A stretch of 64,000 bases of DNA. Origin: Bisporella sp. PMI_857. Lineage: Eukaryota; Ascomycota; Leotiomycetes; Helotiales; Helotiaceae. The translations under genes and the position numbers were made by a program. Below are positions 11,934-23,247 of this stretch, piece after piece. Positions within the stretch are counted from its first letter, which is position 1. Each line of letters opens with the position of its first letter. The stretch lies in contig JAJSPD010000019.1 in assembly GCA_021307315.1 (NCBI GenBank), positions 62,001 to 126,000 on the forward strand. Direction: 5' to 3'. A model generated the notes under the pieces. That model was not told the origin of the DNA. It ran no database searches and saw only the letters and a program-made list of their open reading frames with translations.

Positions 11934-14343
11934 TCACGAGACTGTCTTAGTCTTCTCCTCAATCTCCTTCTCATTGACCACAGGCGGAGTCTCGCTGCCA
12001 ACATCCTTGCCCTCCACGAACGTCGCCTCGGGGCGGTGGTGCTTGCTCGGATGCTCCTTGCCGGTGACATCCCTCCAGATGGCGCCGATGTTATGCGCCA
12101 GGCTCTTGCGGCCCTCCCACAGCGGATACACGCCGACGCAGCCGAGCGAGAAGAATAGCCACATGATGCCGACCACCACCCATCCGGTGAAGAACTTCTC
12201 GCTGAATACGTAGCCTGATCCGTACATGGGCATTGGCCACAGCACGAGCAGCGAGAGCGTCAGAATCACCGTCATGGTTTTGGCGACGAAGGACGCGCGC
12301 AAGAGCTTGCGCTGCTCTTCAGCCTCCTCTGCTTCCGTGGCGACGTGAGCCCCTGGCACGAGCTCTAGATCTGCGTGGTTGCCCATGTCGGAGTCGTCGC
12401 CTTTGCGGATTGCGCGCATGGATTGCCAGTCATAGTGTGCTGATTGGCTGTTAGTTCTTTGATTGTTGTTGGTAGATGTGGAGAGGTAGGGAGAGCTTAC
12501 CAAGACCAAAGATGGCGGTGAAGATTGGAATGAAGATTAGAGGTGATAGGAGTGCAACGACATTGCCTGCCAGCATGGGGTTGTTGGCTCCAGTGGAGGC
12601 GACGCTGAGATCACCACCTTCTTTCTTGGCGGTCACGAGCCAGGCGATGAGGGAGCAGATGAGGCCGAGTGGTGGGGAGAAGGTTGCTCCGTACCAGTTG
12701 AACCCTTCCCACATGAGTGTGAGGGTTGCCGGGATGACAGAGGAGGAGATGATGACACCCATCATGAGATAGATGTAGCCCAGCGAGATGCCTGCGTACC
12801 ATAGACCAGTAGAGAAGGCGGCCATGAAGAACCCAAAACCTACAACCATGCAGTGAGATGTGTAGATAAGACGTTTTCCTGAGGCATCTGGTTTGACGTA
12901 GGTTTGGTAGATATCGTAAGTAAAGATGGAGGAGACAGCGATGAGTCTAATAGTTGTTAGCTCATATCCCTGCCAGTGTCTTAACTTGTTCTTAATCTGA
13001 AGTCAACTGTGAGAAGTGTTTGATAAACTTACTCAGCAGACATAGCAGAGGTAACAGCCATGAAGACAATCAAAAGTGTGGCTACGGCGCCACCTTTTCC
13101 GAGGAGTGCAACGGCGGCATAGGGAAGAACAAGTCCAGCTGAGACATCAGCTGGGTCCATTCTAGCTGGGAACGTTGGGAACGATGGGCTTGTCTCCAGA
13201 GCAAGGCCTGCCAACCCCATAGTGGTAGCAGTTAACCACTATGAAATGTAAGTATGTGGCCATTGGGTGAATCGGCGTACTTACAGGAATAGCAAACCAG
13301 CTCAATCCGCCCATGATGTAACCTGGAAGGGCGTGGACTGGAGATGCGGCAATAGCCTTATTGTAATAACCATTATCGCAGAATACAGTACCAAAATTGC
13401 CAACAATGTTGATGACGAAGAAGATGGCACCTTCTCTCGATCTCATAGTCAAGTAACTACCTTCTGCATTGCCTTGGACAGGGTGTGTAATACTGGCTTT
13501 CATGATGAGGTCGTAAACTTTCTTGGGTGAGCCAAGGTCCACATTAGTAGCATAAGTAGAGAAGGCAAAGACAAGAATAATCACGAGGAGGACTACAGTA
13601 TGGACATAGTCTGTTAGAAAAGTCGCCTTAATCCCTCCAAACATGGTGTAGATGATAACACCCAGAGGGAGCAAGAAACAAGCCGCGACAGTGTGCTATG
13701 GATTGTTAGAAAATGTTCGAAATAGTCGCATACCCTTTGTGTGCAGACTTACCATGCCTGTTAGGGACGAAATGACAGCAGCACCACCTGTCAACAACAT
13801 TGCCGTTACAAGAATATTGGTCATGATGCCAAAAACAGCAAAGACGCTTGTGATATTAGTATCGTGCTTTGTTAATATTTTGGAGAGTATTACATGTGTG
13901 TATATGTTCCAAACCTCGCCTTGATAACCTCGAGGAAAGTGTGAGCATTAGGCGCACGCCTCTTAAGCTCAATTGCAATACTTGCGAAAAGCAATATCTG
14001 AACCGTAGCACCTGATGCATACCAGAATGGGCCGGAAACACCATACTGGTAGGCAACAGCGGAACTCTGCAGCAAAGTGGCCGCCCAAGTCCAAGAAGAC
14101 ACCACAGCTGAAGCTACCAAACCAGATTTTACAGTACGTCCAGCGGTACTGAACATCTCGGAAGTTTGGAGCTCATTATTGTAGCGTTTGAGGATCCACG
14201 TGACAAAGACCTGACTGAGGTGAGTCTGAAGGAGCTTGTTTTTAAGGTATAGTAATGCTTACCATTCCCAGAGCAAACACCGCTCCAAGGCCAAGAACGA
14301 TGCCATAACCCCATCCTTGGCTAAGAGGTGGTTCGATTGCCAT
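11934..14343 (-). CDS. DUR3: Urea active transporter, sodium:solute symporter family
   Basis: Seven exons on the minus strand: 14343-14263, 14210-13894, 13846-13753, 13695-13285, 13238-13033, 12946-12501 and 12439-11934. They sum to 686 residues, the usual DUR3 length. The N-terminus '[20 protein letters not shown]' and the block '[20 protein letters not shown]' match the urea-permease branch of the symporter family. Further conserved blocks are '[18 protein letters not shown]', '[16 protein letters not shown]', '[20 protein letters not shown]' and '[19 protein letters not shown]'. Many hydrophobic helices are visible and the C-terminal tail is charged and cytosolic-looking. The family imports urea across the plasma membrane, driven by an ion gradient. 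Exon 3's acceptor uses the branch site TACTAAT at 13854-13860. GATA motifs upstream fit nitrogen control. Confidence 0.93.
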
Positions 14344-14703
14344 GCTTGCTATTCTTGATCTTGTAAATGAAACTCTTCACTATGTACTGACGAGGACGGA
14401 CGAGATACAGGGAGGAAATGGAATTATATAAACGCTCGGGCGAGCATCAGAAACTGGTAAAGAGAGGTTCTCCAAGCACTAGCTTGTCCCGCGTTCGGAG
14501 CTCGACGACAAGCAAAAAAAAGGAAAGGTAGAAATCATTATTGCATGTTACTACTGGGAGAGTGGAATGGTGGAGCGTCCAAGAATGCGATCCAGAACTG
14601 CTTGTCCTAAGCCCTTTTCCTGCAGCTCCGTGAGCAAGAGCCCGTAAGATGGACATGATCCCCCCTCGCTGTGATGTGATTGCTAAAAACTTTGATATGC
14701 TCG

Positions 14704-14959
14704 AGATAAGGAAAGTTGAGCAGCGAGAGACTGGGGTTATGGTAGGCTCGGCAACGACCCCGTTTAATTGGTTATGTGCAGATAGATAAGGCCGCCCTGA
14801 TTTTCCCCATGCATGTCGCACCGCAATTATAGTTCGCCCGGCAAAGTGAACTGGCGCTACTGTAGTGTATATGATCCCGATAAGCACAACGGGATGAGGC
14901 GTGTCATAAATTTTATCTTTGAAAATAAGTCAGAACCCGGCCAATGATGTCAATGATAA
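14704..14959 (-). promoter_or_regulatory. Cluster of GATA-factor motifs upstream of DUR3
   Basis: Five HGATAR motifs (either strand) lie within 256 bp: AGATAAG at 14704-14710, AGATAAG at 14784-14790, CGATAA at 14878-14883, the reverse form TTATCT at 14913-14918, and TGATAA at 14954-14959. They sit 360-620 bp upstream of the DUR3 start codon. By base probability about one such motif is expected per 340 bp, so five here is an excess. AreA-type GATA factors activate urea uptake genes when good nitrogen sources are scarce, which gives the cluster a likely role. That role is inference. Confidence 0.55.
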
Positions 14960-15917
14960 GAAGCCGCAGGGGCCCCTAACCCCATCTAGAAGGCTTGTTT
15001 GGAATGCTTGGCATCATTGGCCCTATCGTGGGGTTTGTCCTATGGGGAACTTTATTCTAACCTTGTTGATCATGAAATATGTATTTCACCCGTCCCCAAG
15101 AGCGATGCAAGTCCGCTTTTCAAATCAAAAATCAGATACGCATGGGAGTTGTAGCCCAATAACAAATCAACCTCCGTTCCAAGGAACAATGGGCTGGAAC
15201 TGTCCCGCATGCGCCTCGTGGGAGGTTTCTGTGCTCTTAGTTCATAGCTCATGTCACTGGGAGTCCCTCCGATCTCAGGCGTGGAGATGAGGATGAATGT
15301 GAGATCCTGCGAGCTTGCCAAAACGCAGCTAGTGGGAGTATCAGATCTTGTTAACACACCGCTATTAGCAAATTAATGTCAAACTCTAAGTTATAATCAG
15401 CTTGCCAGAGGAACAAGAAGCCTCAAAAGGTGGGTGTGTGCAGCATCTTGTCAAGTTTAATTGGCCATGCTGCAATCACATCCTGGTATTTCAATCTCGC
15501 ATCTTACCGTGCTGCTGGGTGCTGGCTCATTAGCAGTTGTGGTACGTGGGATGCGAACCTAGCATATATTTCTGGAGAAGCTGTGGAAGACTCAGTGCGA
15601 TCCGAAATAAAGTCAAGTTCGACGAGAGCATGAAAACAGCATAATTTAGGAAGGTGCTGCTCTGCAATGATTTAAATCACGTAAACTTCAATAGCTCCTA
15701 CATGCAATATAGCTACTTCAACGATCGACTACGAGTATATATTCCACCACTTCAGCCCTTGACACGGCGTCCCGGGCATTCGGGAGTGGGGACTTCCCCG
15801 AATACCCCAAGTAAAGACACATACTTGCTTATCTTTCACAAGGTACATTTGTGCATTGCCAAACTTTTAATAGCTTCAACAAAAGGCTCTTTTCGCCACA
15901 AAACCATTCCAAAAGAT
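14960..15917. other. Intergenic region with a GC-rich motif
   Basis: No supported gene. Within otherwise AT-rich DNA, 15766-15804 carries GGCGTCCCGGGC followed by ATTCGGG and, after GTGGGGACTT, CCCCGAATA. This repeats the elements of the hairpin at 5117-5145. Open frames at 15070-15357 (-) and 15654-15998 (+) look random. Confidence 0.4.
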
Positions 15918-17040
15918 TTATGCAGGCACACATCTACAGACTTGCGTTTCAGATTCCCAGCGAGGGATGAACCCAGGAAAACATGTCGTTGCTGCTAGAC
16001 ATATAAACTCAGGAGAATTCAGGATTGGCTCGCATGCACATTTGCTGCTGCCCTCATTCCATACAGGCTGTAGGTCGGTAGCACATGTTGTCAGCCGTTT
16101 GCAAACAACCTCAGGCTCAGGAGAGCATGAACATGTTTTTGTGTAATTGTCCCATACTGGTGGTCCTTGGATATAATGTGTATGGTTGAGACAAATATCC
16201 TTCTCTAACATACAGCTACACTTCCCTGTTTCGGGATTGATGAAGAGGGGCGAGGAACTGGTACAGCGAATGGGGCAGGGCAAAACATAAGCATTTTGGA
16301 CGCAGCGTCCTGGACCCTCTTCGGTGCTATCGACCCAGTGGGAGCCTTCTTTGCATTTCGGGAAACAAACGGCAAAGTTTTGATCTTTCTCACATTTGCA
16401 CTTTCCGGTATCTAGGTCGGTCACAAGAATATGCCCTTCCCTACACTTGATCCCACAAGGCAGAGGCTCAGCGTTCTTCTTGCATGTGCACCCACCATCT
16501 GGAAAGTGGACTGTGTGATATCCTACCGAGCATTTTGCTAGACAGATCGGTTCTGGGGCCGAATTCGTGGTAGCAGTCGGCACTGCCTCTCGTGGTGCAA
16601 AAGTAGGTATAGGCTCGCCAAAGAGCTTCTGCCTTTTTGACGTCTTTGTGGGTGGGCTCGCAGTCTCTTTTACAACAGGCGGGAGATCAATTGGATAAGG
16701 CTCCAGTCCAGGTATCCATCGACAACCACATTTCCTTGTCACCGTATCATATACGGCCTCCTGTTCAGCGATGCAGGCCCAGCCTGCACATGGTTTTACT
16801 GGAGGACAAACGCATTTTAGAACGGTGAAATCCCAGAACGAAATTTCTGTCCCTGGGCATTTGATTTTCGGACAGGGATTGGGAGCTGGAGAGATATTCG
16901 GCTTCAAAACTATAAATTATGTCAGTCGTTCTATTCAAAGGATATTCGAGGCGGTACTTGCGTCCAGCTACATTGTCTGGCGCGGGAAAGGCAAGCAGCT
17001 CTCTTACTGCTAATGATAGAAGTAACAACGGAAACCACAT
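15918..17040 (-). CDS. Secreted protein with nine Cys-rich repeats
   Basis: Probable two-exon gene, 17040-16972 and 16901-15918, giving about 350 residues. Exon 1 encodes a signal peptide ('MWFPLLLLSLAVRELLA') followed by 'FPAPDN'. The intron is taken as GTAGCT...TTTTGAAG because that keeps frame; the exact splice is uncertain. The mature protein is almost entirely nine tandem units of about 25-35 residues with the pattern C-x(3-5)-C-x(13-16)-C-x-C and an aromatic residue in the long spacer, for example 'CGIKCREGHILVTDLDTGKC'. Unit 5 lacks its fourth Cys and unit 7 its second, leaving 34 Cys in the repeat array. This suggests a disulfide-rich extracellular or wall protein. I do not recognise the repeat as a named family. 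No catalytic motif is visible. Confidence 0.7.
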
Positions 17041-18750
17041 CTTGTGTTAAATTATACCATTTAAGTACCAAAACACAATAGAAATGAGGCGATAGTGGCC
17101 ATATATTCGCACTCCTGTCCCAGCTTATAAGGCTTTCCTTCGTTCCAGAACATACGCAAGCAGCAACACAGGCTACTCGGAATACGAAGCTCGGCACCAT
17201 ACAGTTCCTTACCTCCTTGCTTCCAAGAGAGCTCGTAATACATAGGCTGAAGCCAGAGCTGAAGCATTCGCAGAAAACTTCTGGCTGCTTGAATGTTCAT
17301 CTCCTCAGGAATGTCTTGGCACATCCGGGAAATGATTTTAGCCTCACAGCTATTGATCTGCATGACCACAGATCCTCCTCCTCATTTTTTGAAGGAGAGA
17401 TGCGATTGGAGAGTAAATAAGGTGGCCAAGATCTGATGGAATGAATATGTCTTAAGGATCTAATATGGTAGAATTGCGCTTTTGATGTCCTGTGGGACAA
17501 CACGTTCCACACAAGTGTCGGCACGAAAACTATTCTACGTGGCACTCCGCATCTATCTATGATTGATGGCATTGCATCTATTGATCAATTGCTGGACTAT
17601 TTATAAACATCAATTGATGTTTAGAGCAGACGTCCAGTTCTGATTCACGACATCTCTTCTAGCTTTGAGAACGGATTTGCCGTTTCTAGGTAGAACAAGG
17701 GCATCGTCACAGCTTAGATAGTCTCTTGTGAGCAGTGAAGCTGATAAAAAGAATCCAAACAAAATGGAGATTTGAAATGTTGGTTTTTAGGACAAATTTA
17801 TTATATAAGAAAGAAATTTAAATGGATGAGCTTTTCGGCGGACTTGAAAGGCCACCAATATTGGTGTAATACCTGCTAGGTCGACAATCAGCAGGCGAAC
17901 AGGCACTGTTGCAACACCGTTCCCCAGGATAAGTTGAAAAGTTCTTGAGAGGGTGCTTCGTAACTGTTGCAGTGTTAGATAGCACGGCCGTAGATTAGTC
18001 TATTCCATATCCAGGATGCATGCGCTTTGAATTATATCGAACTACTTTCATGTTCTTCTGTCGACCAGGGACCACAAAACGGAAGCGTTTCTCGCTAACC
18101 CTTTAACCTCCCCCTGCCTTTGACAGCAGCAGCGCCGGCAGTTTGAGATGCGAATAGCATGGAGTGCATAGAATGTGTTCACTTTCTTCCCCGGCAAGGA
18201 CTTCCGCACGTCATTCGAGCCTGGGTGCAGCCCACTTTTACTCAACCCTGTCAAACGTGCTTTTAGGGATGCATAGCAGATTGGCCGTGCTCGTTGGAGG
18301 GTAAGTAGAAGTCGTGATAAGAACCCGCCTTCAAAATGGAAATTCTTGCCGTCCGGTTGCTATCTCCGGAAACCGACGAATTGGTCGAAGCCTCCCAGGT
18401 CAACTGGATTTTCTAGCCTCAATAATCGTCCGAGTCCGTCGGCACCTAGCTCTAGCTGTCCCAAGTAGCATTACGGTGCAGTACAAAGACACCAAGTCAG
18501 ATGGTCGTCTCGGCCATGGCGGCTTCGAGTTCCGTCCAGTGGCTTAGGGCACCTACATCATTACAGAATATATCTGGTTGTCACTATGTAAAGTCCCTCA
18601 TAAATCAATCCAACGGTCGGTGCCGATGCGGGATCATGATACGTCCGAACATCCGTGCTTGGCGTCGCATTTCTTCAGCCTTGTCAGTTGTACAAGGTCT
18701 ACATTACATATCAAGGACAGCTAACCACGCTGCACCTCATTCCACATGCC
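17041..18750. other. Intergenic, divergent promoter region
   Basis: This 1.7-kb stretch separates the divergently transcribed Cys-rich secreted protein gene and the Zn2Cys6 regulator gene. Open frames such as 17061-17369 (-) have no recognisable content. No repeats or RNA genes seen. Confidence 0.45.
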
Positions 18751-21571
18751 ATGATGGGGTCTGACGATGAAAACAGTGGCAATGAGCATCCTCACTCCGC
18801 TCACGATTCGCCAGCGAGCTCGGTTGCAAAATCAAAGTATCCTTCCTGCGATTTTTGCAGGCGCTTGAAGGTATAGTTAGAGGTTTCCCATATAATACAA
18901 TGCAAGTGCTGAGACTTCCCCTGGCTATAGATCAAATGCGAGAGGCAAAGAGACGCAGAGCAATGTCACCAGTGTATTGCCCGCGACGCGGTGTGTACAA
19001 CCACCATCAAACCGAAGAAGCCACGAGCAAAACGGTATTGCGGAAATACAACATCTACCATGAGGAATCTCGCTAAGTGATTATAGACAAGATCACCTCT
19101 TCTCGATAGAAAACCGCATACGCCAAATGGAATCGGTGATAGCAGCGAAGCTTGAAGGCCCTGGTAGCTTAGACCCAGATGCAATGGAGCAAGGGGATTT
19201 CTCCAAACAAGTGGGAATATCTGATAACCTATCAATGGTTGTGGTCAATGAACAGGGAGGCTCACAATTTCTTGGTATGTGTGTCAGAACATAGCCTTAG
19301 GGTGTTTCTGAGAGACAGTAGGCTCATCCTCGGGCTTCTCGTTGTTCTCGCCTCGCGGCCTTCAATGGATATCGAAGAAGACTGGGAACCAGAATTTGGA
19401 GAGACTCATAATGCAGATCAGGCAGCTTGATCCGGGTACTTGGGATCATGGGAGTTGGAGTAGATTCGTACGCTACATTGCCCAAACATTTCACTTGATG
19501 TAATATCCGCCAACCACAGGCGTTGCTGACTTTACTATCCTAAAGCTCAATGTTGCATGGCACCCTCTACCAGAGGGTATGAGAGAGCCAATTCCCACAA
19601 GAGAAATAGCTCTACAATATGTAGAACGTAGGTGGTCCTCAATTTAATGGTAGATAAGAGCCTTGCCCACTAACCTAATAGAATTCTTTTCAAATTTCAA
19701 TACGATATTTCCTCTCTTTACTCGAGAGATTTTCGATGTCAGATTCGAGCGGCAGTACTCGGGAAACCCGCCCACGGAAATAAGTTGGTACGCATGCTTC
19801 AATATGATCCTCGCCATTGGATGTGCTATGGATGACTCTTGCTACTCAATGACAAATATTTCCAACTCATTAAGTAACCTAATGAGCCCTGAGTCACTTC
19901 CTGCGAAATACTTGGCAAATGCCACAAGCATGTTGATTGACCTGCAGTTTGGTCATGCGGACCTGATGTCAGTTCAGGCACTTGTAGCCATGGCAAGTGA
20001 AGCGTCGATTGTCATGAGAGGCAAAAACTGACATATAATAGACCGTCATGCTTCAAGGGACGTCAAACCCTATGGCAACATATAATTTAGTGGCCATTGC
20101 AGCAAGATTAGGGCACGCTATTGGCCTTCATCGATGGTTGGATGATTTTGGGCTAACTGCGCAGCAAAGTGAAGAACGAAGAAATGTATTCTGGCTATTG
20201 TACATCATAGACAAAAATATTTGCATCGAAACTGGACGGCCGTCGGCGATTCATGATCAAGACATTGGAATCGCCCTGCCAAAGGAGGAACCTGATCAGT
20301 TTTGGCCTAATGGGGCTCGCGTATACAACACCTTTCTCATTTGGGCGAAACTATCTATGGTAGTAAGTCGAGTCTACAGCGAGCTCTATTCTACTAGGTC
20401 TCGGACAAGGACTGTCCTCCAAAGACTACAATCAATCGGCAAGCTGGACAATGAGCTAAACAAGATCCGAGAATCTATTCCTTTGGAGATCCGACCAGAA
20501 AGAAAAATCAACTGTGATGAACGACAACTTCTGCCAGTCATCCTTCTTCACCATTCATACTATAATTGCCTCACTGCCATCCATAGAGTTTCAATATATC
20601 ATGGACCGTGGACGAGTGACCCCTCTGACAAAAAATTGCCGAATCATAGTGTCCAATTGAATCCACGTGTCTACTTGAGCGAAGAGATATGTGTTGCTGC
20701 TGCGCGCCAGGCAATCTCTACCTTGGATTACTTGGAGCAGGAACTCTCTCCAATGACTTGGTAAGTCGTTTGTCATTGGAGAAATAATCCTCGCAAGATC
20801 TAACTGAAAATTGATAGGCTTGCCGTATCTCAACCAAGTTCTGCCGCACTGACACTGTTTGCCAACATCCTTCAACATCCGGAAGACTCTAATGCAGCAC
20901 CTGACCTCGCCCTCATATCTCGTATCATATCGATATTAGGCCAAATGTGCGCTACAGGACGAGTGCAGTAAGTAAACTGTGGCGGAGATGTTTTGTCCCA
21001 GACTATTTCATGAGCCACTCTGCTTGTCTCGTGAGGGAGAGACTTCTAACGGAGAGCCATCCTTTCAGTAGTGCTATAGAGATAAGAGAGACGCTCATGG
21101 AATATGTCTGCGCTCCAAGAGATATTGCTTAATGTCTTGTCTGACCTCCCGGTGTTGTAGCATGGCAACAGGTGCTTTGATGATCTTCCAAGAATTATAT
21201 CGCATTGCTCAGCATTTCCTCGCGACAGAGATGCAAGCACAAGCGGAACGGCTCAAGGAGCCGGCCCACAACAAGGTTCGTCTTTTCATCTAACATCACG
21301 CTTCTCGACTGCGTTCAATTCGTCGGATTAAAAAAAGCGCTAACGTAAATTAATTCTATAGGTGCAGCAAATGGTACAAGAAATTGAGAATTTCTCTCTC
21401 CCATCGGATTTTCGCTACCCAAATCAATACTCGCAAGACGGAACGTTCAACGATAATATGTTAATGCTTATGGGACCGCAAGAAGGGTTTCCAGTTGATA
21501 TGGGAGACCACTTCACCACGCCAGAAGGCGGATGGTACAATCCGAGAGATGTACAAAATGGGTTTATGTAA
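18751..21571 (+). CDS. Zn2Cys6 transcription factor with fungal regulatory (MHR) domain
   Basis: Ten exons: 18751-18870, 18931-19034, 19087-19274, 19322-19459, 19520-19627, 19682-19992, 20042-20760, 20818-20967, 21161-21275 and 21362-21571, giving 720 residues. The zinc cluster has Cys at 33, 36, 43, 52, 55 and 62 ('CDFCRRLK' in exon 1, 'IKCERQRDAEQCHQC' in exon 2) followed by the basic linker 'KPKKPRAKRQ'. A short segment 'SSSGFSLFSPRGLQW' precedes the fungal transcription-factor domain, whose hallmark helices include 'LVAIAARLGHAIGLHRW' and 'RRNVFWLLYIIDKNI'. Intron 6 (19993-20041) starts with GCAAGT, a GC-AG intron needed to keep the frame. The donor of intron 4 (A|GTAGAT) is the least certain junction. 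The protein should be a nuclear DNA-binding regulator; targets are unknown and no adjacent pathway cluster is evident. Confidence 0.85.
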
Positions 21572-22620
21572 GCACTTAATACGGTACTATGATATAAAGG
21601 ATACAAAGGTAAATGAAAAGTTAGAGGTTGCAGGTTCTGGAGGAAGGGGTGATTAGGCAGGTGTATACGGGCGCGGCGTTTTGTCAAGCTAATTGGATGG
21701 ACGGGGGGTATACCTGAGATGTTCGGAGGATTTTTACATACAAAGGATGAGTATAAGACGCAGAATTCATCTCACCTCTCTAATCCGTTCTCTCTCTTCT
21801 CTCGTCTCATATTGCATCCCAACAACCATTTTCCTCCTAAAACACAGAGTGTCAAAGCTAGCCATTCTCTTACTATTCGGAGGATCACGACCCTTCGTTT
21901 ACTTAGCTTTGTGGGAAATGCAGCCCGGAGATACGAGGCATCAGTAGCATAGACATATCAAGGGAGGCCCGCCGGCCGGACGGTTCTAAAAATGGGGATA
22001 TAGCGCCTTCATGCGGTCAGGGAAGTGAATGCTATCCGAGCGTTCCGATGCTCTTCCACCCGGCTCTTCTTTCTTCTTTTATCTAACTTCCGCTATTCTG
22101 CGCATACGGAACGTGAAACAGTGTCACGCTATATTTAGGCAACCAACTACCCAAGCATTATGACATCGGTCCCAGATGTAGGTGTTGGTGTGGGCTAAGG
22201 AGCCAAGAAATTCTCGCATGTGAAAGATTCTTGAATAGGAAGAGCGGGGATATTTCGTCATAGTTAGTCACTATTGATTTACCACCAGAAATATCAACTC
22301 TCTCGCTTAACTGGTTGGGGAGGCTTTTTATGGTGTTATTACGTGGAAGTTTTCTTACTTCTGGCAGCGTAACATATGCTCTGATCCATTACATTGATTC
22401 CTCCGCGTCAACATATATACATGCATTCTACCCGTAAGAAAGTGATTCCGGGGTAAAATGGAATCTCGCCATTCTCCTTCGAGCCGAGAAGCCCATTTTA
22501 CGCCACAAAGTAAGAGCATCAAGGTCTCTACCAGTGCATTCCCACTCTTCGTTTTACCTCCTACAAAGGCGTACGGTTTGTACAAGGGACCACAAGCCAA
22601 CTGTCCTTAGGTACTTCTTT
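21572..22620. other. Intergenic region, no supported gene
   Basis: About 1 kb downstream of the regulator gene. Open frames on both strands (such as 22355-22600, minus) are not recognisable. Nothing else seen. Confidence 0.45.
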
Positions 22621-23247
22621 TTATGCAAATTTCTTGCCGTCCCAAAACTTGCACTGCTCGGCTGGAAACTTGCACTCTCCTTCCCGCTCCTCTAGCGGAG
22701 GAAGGGCGACTTGTTGAATGTTAAGCGAAACGCAACTTGAGGGTTCGATACAGGAAGGGTCGCGACTGTCTCCAGCGAGCAGAGGGGTTGTCAAACCGGT
22801 CATACTCCCAACGAACCCTCTAGGATTTAGGCAGGATTGCGGCGTCCGTAAGAGCTTATTCGTTGAGTAGGGTGAACAAATGGCGGTGTCCCCGTAGAAG
22901 AGGGTGAATTCGTGTTGTGAGGGTCATTTCAATGTCGAACTGGCTTATCAATGTGCCTTTGTGATTGCTGTAATTGCTAAGGTCGATAACATTATCCTGT
23001 GACTTTAGAGTTTTGAGCTTCCAATTGAATTCGGCGGCGATGAAGACGCATATCTCAGTCCGGCTCGCAGCTTCGGTATAGTTAGCAGTGAGTTATGGTC
23101 AAAAGAAAGTTTAGAGTAGCTTAGCAGACTTACAAGGCCGGTACCATTCTTGTTGAAACTAATCGAGCAACATGCCCTCGGATTCCAGTGCCACAGATCA
23201 GGCTCACAAAGAATTTCAAAGATAGTATCTTTTGTATTGTTAGGCAT
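22621..23247 (-). pseudogene. Decayed copy of an unnamed fungal protein family
   Basis: Read on the minus strand from the ATG at 23247, the translation starts 'DTIFEILCEPDLWHWNPRAC' with 'SISFNKNGTG'. It continues, after an intron-like or damaged stretch, as 'EICVFIAAEFNWKLKTL', 'SQFDIEMTLTTRIHPLL', 'ALTDAAILPKS' and 'RFDNPSARWRQSRPFLYRTL'. The order resembles a widespread uncharacterised family of small Pezizomycotina proteins (a 'WxWNPR' start, an 'FIAAEF.W' core, a 'LTD.A' block and a 'PP..E..FW' end). That comparison is from memory, not a search. Three in-frame stops interrupt it at 22856-22858, 22820-22822 and 22721-22723. The last block ('PPLEEREGECKFPAEQCKFW') lies in another frame, so a frameshift has also occurred. 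Function of the intact family is unknown. Confidence 0.6.

Noticed and set aside
19275..19430. Reading through 19275-19321 as coding in the Zn2Cys6 gene
   Set aside because: Splicing out 19275-19321 gives the expected 'SSSGFSLFSPRGLQW' block; the read-through frame loses it and stops early.
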